From positions 1 through 15,320 of the forward strand of contig JAUQXD010000153.1 in NCBI GenBank assembly GCA_030834835.1: a DNA stretch of 15,320 nucleotides, read 5' to 3'. This DNA comes from Thermoflexales bacterium. Its GTDB lineage: Bacteria; Chloroflexota; Anaerolineae; Fen-1058. Numbering within the stretch: the stretch's first letter is position 1; each line of letters begins with the position of its first letter. Made by a program: the position numbers and the translations under genes. The notes under the pieces were generated by a model. That model made no database searches. It was not told where the DNA came from and worked only from the letters and a program-made list of their open reading frames with translations. Positions 1 through 6,674 of this stretch are shown piece by piece.

Positions 1-783
1 ACTAATCGCCACGCCGGAATCGTCGATATGGAATGTGAAAGATTGTGAACCTGCTCTGGCTGGTGGCACAAGATACCAGCCAACCGGCTTTGGAAATCCA
101 GCGGTGACTCCCCCCACTTCACGCCCGGCCAGGGCACCCAGTTCAATAATGTCGTAACGGTTGCCTAGATTATCCATCACGTAGACATTCTTGTTCCCGA
201 CGTCAGATGGCTTATACGCCGCCGGGTAATGGGCCCCTTTGGCCTCAAATATCCATTGCGCATTGAACTGCAAGTTCCCATCAGGCCGGACGGTGACGCT
301 CACAATGCATAACGTCACCGGTTGTGGGCCGTTTTCTACTGTATCAGGAGTACCATCAAGATTCCGGGTCAGGGTGCGTTCGCCCAGAAAGATTTGAGTC
401 GTACAGCGCCCATCTTGTGGATAGGTACCAGGTTGAAAACTTGCCGTGCCGGGGACAGGCGTGTTTGTGCTGGCAGGGCGCGTGCGAGTTGGCGCTGGCC
501 TGGTTCGGGTTGGCGTTGCTGTAGGGGTCGCTGTCGAAGTCGGTGTCGGCGTTGCTGTGCGTGTATTCGTAGCGGTACTGGTCGGTGTGTGAGTCGGCGT
601 TACCGTTGGCGAACTTGTCGAGGTCGGTGTGACGCCTGGCGCTGACGTTGATGTAGGTGCCATAGTCACCGCAGCGACTGGCGTGGGTGACACCGTGCAT
701 GTCGCCATAGTCACCGCAGCCATCAATAAGACTGCGATTAACCCAATAAAGGAAAGATTCTGGCGTAGCTGAATATGAGTCAA
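1..783 (-). CDS. Secreted/lipoprotein-like envelope protein, 3' end cut by window edge
   Basis: An uninterrupted 261-codon minus-strand frame reaches the left edge without a stop. I start it at a TTG (781-783) because GAGGT lies 5 bases upstream (789-793), and because this start gives a proper signal sequence: polar residues 1-9, then a hydrophobic stretch 10-27 and a Cys at 29. The residues before the Cys (MAT) fit the lipobox poorly, so lipidation is uncertain and simple secretion is possible. Residues 33-111 are a Thr/Pro/Ala/Ser-rich linker. From about 116 onward there is a beta-rich domain with VTVRPDGNLQFNAQW and later DNLGNRYD, which recalls small DUF4352-like envelope domains; the family name is inference. 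Its start is 31 bases downstream of the next minus-strand gene, so the two are probably cotranscribed. Function unknown. Confidence 0.7.
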   Translation of the reverse strand, partial: MTHIQLRQNLSFIGLIAVLLMAAVTMATCTVSPTPVAAVTMAPTSTSAPGVTPTSTSSPTVTPTHTPTSTATNTRTATPTPTSTATPTATPTRTRPAPTRTRPASTNTPVPGTASFQPGTYPQDGRCTTQIFLGERTLTRNLDGTPDTVENGPQPVTLCIVSVTVRPDGNLQFNAQWIFEAKGAHYPAAYKPSDVGNKNVYVMDNLGNRYDIIELGALAGREVGGVTAGFPKPVGWYLVPPARAGSQSFTFHIDDSGVAIS

Positions 784-814
784 GATTTACCTCGCCAGAT
801 AGTGGCGGTCAAAC

Positions 815-1477
815 CTACGGAATAATCACAAACGCATCCGGCAATTGCTGCACCACGTTGATGATGGGCCCCAGCGCGCTGCGGAGTTGGGCCACCACCG
901 GCCCCAGCCCTTTGGCGGCCAGCGGAATGCTGATGGGCTGGTCAAAGGCCACCCGGATGCTGTTGCTGACAGGCACGTTCAGTTCCAGATGCACGGGCAG
1001 CGAGGTGCCCGCCGGCAGCGCCAGGCTGACGTTGCCGTTAATGCTACCGAATTGCCCCAGCGAGAAAGTGGCATGGGCATTGATGGGCACGGGCGCCTGC
1101 GTCACGACCGTCGTGTCCTGGCTCAACGGCAGATCGAAGCGCACCGGCACCTGCTGGTCGATCTTGATGGTATCGACAATGGTGGCCGCCCCCAACCCTT
1201 GAAAGGCCGAATCGAGTTGGCCCAGGATGCTGGCCAGCGTCAATTTGATCGCGCCCACCTGATTGATCAGGATGACGACCACGACGATCAACACCAGGTT
1301 GATGATCATCGAAACGAACAGGCTGATCGATTTAAGCGCTTCCCAGACCCGGCGCGGGAAGATGCGGCGCGGCCGGGGATGTTCATGGAAGGCCACCCGG
1401 CTGCCCGGAATGACGGCGACGGGCTGCGGCGAGGGTGTCGGCGTTGAGGTGGGTTGCTCGACGGGCGATAGTGACAT
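815..1477 (-). CDS. Hypothetical single-pass membrane protein
   Basis: 220 residues, ATG start with AGGAGA 5 bases upstream. Residues 1-25 are Pro/Thr/Ser-rich and 26-48 are basic (many Arg and Pro). A strongly hydrophobic segment at about 50-73 (SLFVSMIINLVLIVVVVILI) is one membrane helix. By the positive-inside rule the basic N-terminus should be cytoplasmic and residues 75-220 outside. The outer part is rich in Val, Ile, Leu, Pro and Ser, contains no Cys, and has repeating beta-like patterns such as VPVRFDLPL and LPVHLELNVPV. I do not recognise the family. Proteins of this layout occur as hypotheticals in Chloroflexota, but that is recollection. It is probably cotranscribed with the lipoprotein-like gene 31 bases downstream. 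Confident that it is a real gene, with no basis for a function. Confidence 0.72.
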   Translation of the reverse strand: MSLSPVEQPTSTPTPSPQPVAVIPGSRVAFHEHPRPRRIFPRRVWEALKSISLFVSMIINLVLIVVVVILINQVGAIKLTLASILGQLDSAFQGLGAATIVDTIKIDQQVPVRFDLPLSQDTTVVTQAPVPINAHATFSLGQFGSINGNVSLALPAGTSLPVHLELNVPVSNSIRVAFDQPISIPLAAKGLGPVVAQLRSALGPIINVVQQLPDAFVIIP

Positions 1478-1528
1478 CGGGTTCTCCTGGGAAACGACAA
1501 AATGCGCGCCCGGTTGGGACGCGCCTTG

Positions 1529-1557
1529 ATCTTAGCATCGACTGATTGAGAAAGCAA
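1529..1557 (-). promoter_or_regulatory. Possible promoter of the membrane-protein gene
   Basis: Read on the minus strand: TTGCTT (1552-1557), a 17-base spacer, then TAAGAT (1529-1534) preceded by TGC, an extended -10 pattern. Both hexamers are weak matches to the sigma-70 consensus (3/6 and 4/6), so only the spacing and the TG support it. The surrounding 177-base gap between the permease and this gene holds nothing else convincing. Confidence 0.3.
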
Positions 1558-1654
1558 TTTGAATCGAGTTGGAAATCCGTCTATTACTCACCTTATGCAG
1601 CCAACGCTCCTTCGACTGCGCGGCGGCCCGCCGCTCCGCTCTGGATGCGTTGTA

Positions 1655-2440
1655 TTACTTCCAGCGGGTCAGAATCACCTCGCGCTGAAAGAGTTTCACG
1701 GACAATGCCACCATGCCCACGTTGACGACGAACAGGACCAGGCTGAAAACCAGCATGGTGCTGACGTCGAGCGTGATAAAGCCGATGATGCGCCCGAAGA
1801 GCAGCGCCATGACGGGCACGATCAACACGGCGCTGATCTGCTCGGCCGCGCGCGGGTCGTTGACGCGCGACGAGATGGCGACCGCCGTGGTCACCGACAG
1901 CACGCACAGCAGCGGCGCAGCCACGAACAGCCCCACCAGCCACAACGGATCGGCGATGATGGCGTAGACCCGGTCGCTTACGGCCATCAGCCGCGCCCCC
2001 ACCATGAAGATACCAAACGACAGCCACGTAGCCGCGATGGCGGGAATGACGGACGCCAGCCCCTTGCCCAGGATGATCTCTGTGGTCGAGGTGGGCGTCG
2101 CCAGCAGCGGCTCCAGCGAGCGCGTGGCCTTCTCGCCCACGATGCTGTAGGCGGCGATCGTCACCGGGATCATCACCGGGATGATGAGGAACAGCGCCAT
2201 AAACGAGCCGACCAGGTAGCCCTGCATGCACTCGCTCGGGTTCAGACCCTGGGCCTCGCAGGCCGCGATCACTGCTGGCGGGGCGTCGTTCATTTCCTTC
2301 GGATCAACCTGCCGCATCAGGGCCAGTTGCAACAGCAAAATGACGACGAACAGCACCGGCATCAGCCCCACGGTGAACAACACCATCTTGTTCTTGAAGA
2401 CCTCGGCCCATTCTTTGTCGATAATGGTTCGAATTCGCAT
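1655..2440 (-). CDS. ABC-2 type transporter permease
   Basis: 261 residues with about six predicted membrane helices, near 19-40, 74-98, 128-150, 165-188, 203-222 and 227-250. After helix 2 comes GEKATRSLEPLLATPTSTTE (102-121), the cytoplasmic motif typical of ABC-2 permeases that precedes an ILGK segment. This protein should form the membrane channel, probably as a homodimer, for the ATPase encoded directly upstream. The ATG lies 8 bases after the ATPase stop, and its Shine-Dalgarno (AGAGGT) overlaps that stop, which suggests translational coupling. It is the last gene of the gntR operon. No second permease is present. NatB-like proteins are longer (near 390 residues), so this is a compact version. 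Substrate unknown; export is the usual direction for ABC-2 systems. Confidence 0.9.
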   Translation of the reverse strand: MRIRTIIDKEWAEVFKNKMVLFTVGLMPVLFVVILLLQLALMRQVDPKEMNDAPPAVIAACEAQGLNPSECMQGYLVGSFMALFLIIPVMIPVTIAAYSIVGEKATRSLEPLLATPTSTTEIILGKGLASVIPAIAATWLSFGIFMVGARLMAVSDRVYAIIADPLWLVGLFVAAPLLCVLSVTTAVAISSRVNDPRAAEQISAVLIVPVMALLFGRIIGFITLDVSTMLVFSLVLFVVNVGMVALSVKLFQREVILTRWK

Positions 2441-2448
2441 GGTAACCT

Positions 2449-3375
<927 letters not shown>

Positions 3376-3387
3376 GGTCAACCTCGT

Positions 3388-4797
3388 TTAATGTTGCTTC
3401 ACCCAACTCGCAATGTCGTCGATGACGGCCCGCGCCACGCTGCCCGCCGTCTGATATTCTTGCGGCGTGCTCTGGCCCGTGCCGGTCATGAACAGGTGAT
3501 TCAGATCGGCGTAGGATTTGAACTGACCATCACTCCGGCTGGACAGCGCAGCCTGCCAGTTCTTGAAGTCTTGCATCGTCACCTGATAATCTCGTTCGCC
3601 CTGCAAGATCAACATCGGCTTCGCGATCGACTTTGCCAGGTCGGCGGGTCGATAGTCTTTCAGATCGATCCAGTAGGCGGCTGGCGCACCCAAAATCGCC
3701 GGTTTGGATTCATCGCCGGGCTGCAAGTCTTTAATCGCCTGGACTTGCGCCGGCAGTTCCGCCAGCGTCGAGGGCGGCACGGCGTTTTTGTCCAGCGACG
3801 CGATGTACCGATACTGTTCCAGCATCACGTCTTCCAGCGGCCGCGTCAACCCGGCGAGGATAATCAAGCCCGCAATGTCGGCCTGGGTTTGCCCGATCCG
3901 CGGCGCCAGGTAGCCGCCCAGGCTGTGACCCAACACGAAGACGCGCTGTGGATCGATGTCGGGTGTCTGGCGCAATAACTCGACCGCCAGCGCGGCATCA
4001 TCCACGGTTTCTTCTTTGACCGTGAACACCGTCATCGCCGCCACTTGCTCGCCGTACACTCTGGTGCGCTTGTCGTAGCGCAGCACGGCGATGCCCTGCG
4101 AGGCCAATCCCCAGGCCAGATCTTTGAACGGCCTGTTCGGGCCGATGGTTTCATCGCGGTCGTTGGGGCCAGAACCGTGCACCAGCACGATCGCGGCGAA
4201 CGACCCGCTCCCCTTCGGCAGGGTCAACGTGCCCGGCAACTGCCACTCGCCCGCGCCGATGGTGACCTCTTTTTCGTCAAACTTCGATTGATCGACGTAA
4301 GCCGGTACCGTGTAAGGCACAGGTCGGGCGTCCTCAGCCGGCACGAATTGCAGGCCGCCGATCTGGCCGCTGGTGGTATCGACGCTGACGCGGAAGCCCA
4401 GCGCGCCTTTTTCAAACTTTACCGAGATCAGAATCACGTCGTACGGGTCTTTGCGCGCGACGAACTTTGTGCCGGTCTGGCTCTGGTACGCCCCGAATTG
4501 TTGATTGACGCCGTCCCAGGCTTGCTTCAACTTGTCCTGCGGCAGGGCCGTCTTCATGGCGGCATTAAAACTGGCGATCATGCCCGCGTAATCCTGCTGG
4601 ACGAATTGGCTCAGCAGTTTTTCGGCCGCCGCGATCGAGGCCGGCACGGATTCAGGCGTCGGGGCCGACGCTGTCGGAGCCGCCACAGTCGGAGCGACCG
4701 TAGAGGTCGGAACCGGCGCGGCCGGGGCGGGCGCACACGCCGCGACCAACGAAAGAATCATACACATAAAGACCACTTGCTTCATTACCTTCAACAT
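3388..4797 (-). CDS. Lipoprotein with DUF3887 and alpha/beta hydrolase domains
   Basis: 469 residues from the ATG at 4797, 1 base after the gntR stop; a further upstream start would overlap gntR and hide the signal peptide. Residues 1-20 are a signal peptide and LVAAC gives a lipobox with Cys21, so the mature protein should be anchored outside the cytoplasmic membrane. An Ala/Pro/Thr linker (22-53) follows, then a DUF3887-like domain at about 58-150 and an alpha/beta hydrolase domain at about 180-469. The expected catalytic set is present: oxyanion motif HGSG (207-210), nucleophile Ser292 in GHSLG, Asp403 in QGERD, and His434 in DLNHLF. It is probably an esterase or peptidase acting on a small substrate at the cell surface. 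Its place between the regulator and the exporter suggests it works on the same compound; that is inference. Confidence 0.88.
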   Translation of the reverse strand: MLKVMKQVVFMCMILSLVAACAPAPAAPVPTSTVAPTVAAPTASAPTPESVPASIAAAEKLLSQFVQQDYAGMIASFNAAMKTALPQDKLKQAWDGVNQQFGAYQSQTGTKFVARKDPYDVILISVKFEKGALGFRVSVDTTSGQIGGLQFVPAEDARPVPYTVPAYVDQSKFDEKEVTIGAGEWQLPGTLTLPKGSGSFAAIVLVHGSGPNDRDETIGPNRPFKDLAWGLASQGIAVLRYDKRTRVYGEQVAAMTVFTVKEETVDDAALAVELLRQTPDIDPQRVFVLGHSLGGYLAPRIGQTQADIAGLIILAGLTRPLEDVMLEQYRYIASLDKNAVPPSTLAELPAQVQAIKDLQPGDESKPAILGAPAAYWIDLKDYRPADLAKSIAKPMLILQGERDYQVTMQDFKNWQAALSSRSDGQFKSYADLNHLFMTGTGQSTPQEYQTAGSVARAVIDDIASWVKQH

Positions 4798-4798
4798 T

Positions 4799-5203
4799 CT
4801 ACTCTGTACCTTTCCTTGATTTGCGCCGCCAATCTTTGAGTGACCGATCGACCGACGCGGTGATTTCTTCAGGTGCATACCCCAGACTCAACGCTTCCAG
4901 AACAGCCTGATCGACCAGCGCCTGCAGCGCAGCACGTCGATGCCGGCGCAAGTGCGGCTGATTCGCCTGGCGCGCGATGTAGGTGCCGCGCCCCTGCTGC
5001 GCCGAGATGACGCCGTCTTGATCGAGCAAGTCGTAGGCCCGCGCCACGGTGTTGGTGTGTATGTGCAAGGCCGCGGCCAGGGCGCGCACAGTGGGCAGCT
5101 GATCGCCCGGCTTCAATTGGCCGGCGGCGACCTGCTGTTTGACCTGCTGAATCAGTTGAGCGTAGATGGGCGTGCGGCTGCGCGGGTCGAGTTTGAGGTC
5201 CAT
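4799..5203 (-). CDS. GntR family transcriptional regulator, YtrA type
   Basis: 134 residues. The winged helix-turn-helix of the GntR family occupies about 8-78, with PIYAQLIQQVKQQV, PGDQLPTVRALAAAL, NTVARAYDLL and GRGTYIA in the expected order. The remaining 56 residues are a short helical tail, so it lacks the large effector domain of the FadR and HutC types and matches the YtrA subfamily, which usually represses adjacent ABC-transporter operons. AGGA lies 7 bases before the ATG. It is the first gene of a four-gene operon with hydrolase, ATPase and permease, and its stop is 1 base from the next start. Autoregulation through the palindromes over its own promoter is the likely mode. The inducer cannot be seen. 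Confidence 0.92.
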   Translation of the reverse strand: MDLKLDPRSRTPIYAQLIQQVKQQVAAGQLKPGDQLPTVRALAAALHIHTNTVARAYDLLDQDGVISAQQGRGTYIARQANQPHLRRHRRAALQALVDQAVLEALSLGYAPEEITASVDRSLKDWRRKSRKGTE

Positions 5204-5209
5204 AAAATT

Positions 5210-5239
5210 GTCCTAATTCACATGTGACAATTGTAGGAC
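5210..5239. promoter_or_regulatory. Candidate operator of the gntR operon
   Basis: Three overlapping symmetric motifs lie here: GTCCTA (5210-5215) with TAGGAC (5234-5239), the perfect palindrome TCACATGTGA (5218-5227), and the perfect palindrome ACAATTGT (5227-5234). They cover the -10 box, the expected start point and the ribosome site of gntR, where a repressor would block transcription. Which arm pair the regulator binds cannot be decided by eye. Confidence 0.55.
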
Positions 5240-5257
5240 TGATTTGAAGGGTGTCAA
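5230..5257 (-). promoter_or_regulatory. Promoter of the gntR-hydrolase-ABC operon
   Basis: On the minus strand: a perfect TTGACA (5252-5257), a 16-base spacer, and TACAAT (5230-5235, 5/6 match). The predicted start is near 5222, giving a leader of about 20 bases that just holds the AGGA ribosome site. This is the best sigma-70 type promoter in the window. Confidence 0.75.
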
Positions 5258-5298
5258 TCGGCCAAAAGGCGGAGAATGCGGCGCGGCGTTGGGCCGAG

Positions 5299-5336
5299 AA
5301 AACAACACGGGACTCGATCAGCGATCGAGTCCCGTG
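5299..5336 (-). terminator. Rho-independent terminator of the ferritin gene
   Basis: A perfect 14-bp stem, CACGGGACTCGATC (5306-5319) with GATCGAGTCCCGTG (5323-5336), and a 3-base loop. On the minus strand it is followed by TTGTTTT (5305-5299). It lies 35 bases past the ferritin stop. The plus-strand side has no T run, so it should work only for ferritin. Confidence 0.9.
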
Positions 5337-5371
5337 GCTGGCGTAAAACTGCGCGGCGCGAGAACGTGCGG

Positions 5372-5857
5372 CTACTTGTTGATGTGGTTTAAGTAAGCCT
5401 CAATCATCAACACGTTCGGCCCGGCCTTCTTAATCACGTCCAGATTGGTGCTGGCCGTGGCGATCTCTTCCACCTGTTCGTTGACGAACCACTGCAAAAA
5501 GTTCTGCGCCGCGTAGTTCTTCTCGGCAATCGCCAGCGTCATCAGATCGTTGATCTGGGCGGTGGTGCGCTCTTCCGCATCCAGCGCCAGCCGGGCGGCG
5601 GCCTCGGCCGAGGCAAAGGTATTCTGCACGGCGGGGATGGCGGGAATCTCCACCTTGCCGCCCGTGTCCAGAATGAACTCCACAAACTTCATGGCGTGCT
5701 CGCGCTCTTCCTCGGCCTGCTTGTAGAACAACTTCGCCAGGCCCTTCAAACTCTCGCCGTCGAACCACGCCGCGATGGCGACGTACTGATTGGAGTTGGC
5801 GAGTTCGTGCCCGATCTGGGCGTTGAATTCGGCGTTGATCTTACTGCTGATTAACAT
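5372..5857 (-). CDS. ftn: Ferritin (non-haem, FtnA type)
   Basis: 161 residues from the ATG at 5857, with AGGAGA 7 bases upstream; this is the usual length of bacterial ferritins. It oxidises Fe(II) and stores it as a ferric mineral inside a 24-subunit cytoplasmic shell. The four-helix ferritin fold is clear. Every diiron ferroxidase residue of E. coli FtnA has a match shifted by one: Glu18, Glu51, His54, Glu95, Gln128 and Glu131. The third-site acidic residues Glu50 and Glu127 and the conserved Tyr25 are also present. No haem-ligating Met is expected in this class, so it is not bacterioferritin. It is a single-gene unit with its own promoter (about 5965-5993) and a strong terminator. Confidence 0.96.
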   Translation of the reverse strand: MLISSKINAEFNAQIGHELANSNQYVAIAAWFDGESLKGLAKLFYKQAEEEREHAMKFVEFILDTGGKVEIPAIPAVQNTFASAEAAARLALDAEERTTAQINDLMTLAIAEKNYAAQNFLQWFVNEQVEEIATASTNLDVIKKAGPNVLMIEAYLNHINK

Positions 5858-5931
5858 GGACTTGTCTCCTGAAAGTAGTAGTAACCCACCCGCGCGGGAT
5901 GACTGAACATTCACTCAGACATCTTTGCGCG

Positions 5932-5951
5932 CGTGGCGTGTATACGCCACG
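5932..5951. repeat. Inverted repeat in the ferritin leader
   Basis: CGTGGCGT (5932-5939) and ACGCCACG (5944-5951) form an 8-bp stem with a 4-base loop. It begins about 15 bases downstream of the ferritin -10 box, so it is either an RNA hairpin near the 5' end of the leader or a protein-binding site. A second short palindrome, CCCGCGCGGG, lies nearer the gene at about 5888-5897. No Fur-like 19-mer is evident. Confidence 0.5.
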
Positions 5952-5964
5952 TAGTTCATCAAAG

Positions 5965-5993
5965 ATTATAACCCGTCAGCGGCAAATGGTAAA
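5965..5993 (-). promoter_or_regulatory. Ferritin promoter
   Basis: A perfect minus-strand TATAAT (5965-5970), a 17-base spacer and TTTACC (5988-5993, 4/6 match). The implied leader is about 100 bases and holds the inverted repeat at 5932-5951. Confidence 0.6.
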
Positions 5994-6087
5994 CGCTTTC
6001 GGCGTCGGGCTGGCAACTCTCAATTTGCCGGAGGAGTTATTCCTTCCCTTGACAACGCACCAGCAGCGGAATGAAAACCTGAGTGGC

Positions 6088-6114
6088 GTAGGGCAAGTTG
6101 CCAACTTGCCCCAC
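6088..6114. repeat. Perfect palindromic repeat
   Basis: GGGCAAGTTG (6091-6100), one base, then CAACTTGCCC (6102-6111), with two more outer pairs after a mismatch. A near-perfect 10-bp stem leaves almost no loop, which suggests a cruciform or repeat-family unit rather than a terminator. It is nested in the degenerate element. Confidence 0.75.
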
Positions 6115-6236
6115 ATTTTCAGGGGAGTAAGCACGCCCACGTGCGCGCAGAGCGGCGCGCAAACCAGCGTCTGGCAGGTGGGGTCACATCGCCTGCCGGG
6201 TCAGAGGTTCCTCAGTCGCGGACGCCCGGCGGCCCA

Positions 6237-6257
6237 CCTCAGCCCTGTGGGCTGAGG
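6237..6257. repeat. Short inverted repeat
   Basis: CCTCAGCCC (6237-6245), TGT, GGGCTGAGG (6249-6257): a perfect 9-bp stem with a 3-base loop and no T run on either side. It appears inserted between two segments that are nearly adjacent in the 11484 element. Confidence 0.7.
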
Positions 6258-6363
6258 ACATGGGCAAAGAACGCTCCTTCGGAACACTTGCACCCACTGC
6301 GTGCAGTGCGGTGTGACACCTGGCGGGATGGCACGCTGAGAATTGCGGTGAAAAGACGCAAGG

Positions 6364-6394
6364 TTGTCAGCCACGCCGCAAAATCGGCTATAAT
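6364..6394 (+). promoter_or_regulatory. Promoter of the small gene and pabBC
   Basis: TATAAT (6389-6394) is perfect. TTGTCA (6364-6369) is a 5/6 match but lies 19 bases away, longer than ideal. The expected start is near 6401, giving a leader of about 30 bases with the strong GAGGTGAGG ribosome site before the ATG at 6432. Confidence 0.6.
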
Positions 6395-6431
6395 TGCGCC
6401 AACATCGTGAAGAGCTTATCGAGGTGAGGGC

Positions 6432-6665
6432 ATGCTGAAAATCAAGAACGCTAAGAAAACGGTGCGGTTGAATACGCGCTATCCCAACGATGTCCGCATG
6501 GCGCTGGAGATGGATCAGGGCTATCCGATGACGACGACGCAGGACGTGACGCTGGAGCAAATGGCGGCCGAAGAAAAATACACCGTGCATCAGGTCATCG
6601 ATAAACTGATCGAACTGCGCCCGGCTTCGCGCACCGCTGTGCGGCCCGCGCCGCCGTCCGCGTAA
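6432..6665 (+). CDS. Small protein of unknown function upstream of pabBC
   Basis: 77 residues, with GAGGTGAGG ending a few bases before the ATG. It has G/C-rich third codon positions like its neighbours, so it is probably real. It is Lys/Arg-rich at the N-terminus (about 3-23), has a central acidic stretch (DVTLEQMAAEEKYTVHQVIDKLIEL, two candidate helices about 41-64), and a Pro/Ala/Arg tail. It has no Cys, signal peptide or membrane segment. The helical part might be a small dimerising or nucleic-acid-binding fold, but I recognise no family and assign no function. Its stop is 9 bases before the pabBC start, and the AAGG ribosome site of pabBC overlaps this stop, so the two genes are very likely cotranscribed and coupled. 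Confidence 0.68.
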   Translation: MLKIKNAKKTVRLNTRYPNDVRMALEMDQGYPMTTTQDVTLEQMAAEEKYTVHQVIDKLIELRPASRTAVRPAPPSA

Positions 6666-6674
6666 GGCGGTTGA

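Larger units (their letters stand above)
6012..6346. mobile_element. Degenerate miniature inverted-repeat element
   Basis: This fills most of the gene-free stretch 5994-6431. The left end GGCAACTCTCAATTTGCC (6012-6029) matches the left end of the element at 11484 (14 of 16 bases from CAA onward). The right end TGAGAATTGC (6337-6346) matches that element's right end exactly. Inside, AGAGGTTCCTCAGTCGC and AACGCTCCTTCGGAA match 11587-11602 and the segment near 11607-11620 with few changes. Other palindromes appear to have been inserted, bringing it to about 335 bp against 157 bp. I see no target duplication. The only sizeable open frame here (5899-6255, plus) looks accidental. Confidence 0.5.

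Noticed and set aside
500..700. Regular-looking repeats suggesting a CRISPR or minisatellite
   Set aside because: The pattern is the codon repetition of Thr/Pro-rich linker residues 33-111 in the minus-strand protein. There are no constant repeats with unique spacers.
845..1447. Long plus-strand open frame opposite the membrane-protein gene
   Set aside because: Composition is rich in His, Arg, Asp and Gln, as expected of an antisense frame in GC-rich DNA. The minus-strand gene has the signal of a real protein (membrane segment, ribosome site).
1620..1634. GCGGCGG/CCGCCGC hairpin as terminator of the ABC operon
   Set aside because: The loop would be a single base and there is no T run on the minus-strand side, so I do not call a terminator. 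The operon may read on into the membrane-protein gene.
2425..2445. GGTTCGAATTCG resembling a tRNA T-loop
   Set aside because: It is the start of the permease gene. No cloverleaf arms or acceptor stem can be formed around it.
4798..4878. Longer hydrolase start overlapping gntR
   Set aside because: It would put 27 charged residues before the signal peptide and destroy the lipobox arrangement. The ATG at 4797 follows the gntR stop directly.
5899..6255. Plus-strand open frame of 118 codons in the intergenic region
   Set aside because: It has no ribosome site, overlaps the ferritin leader, and is built from palindromic repeats (text such as GQVANLPHIF mirrors the GGGCAAGTTG palindrome). It looks like repeat DNA, not a gene.
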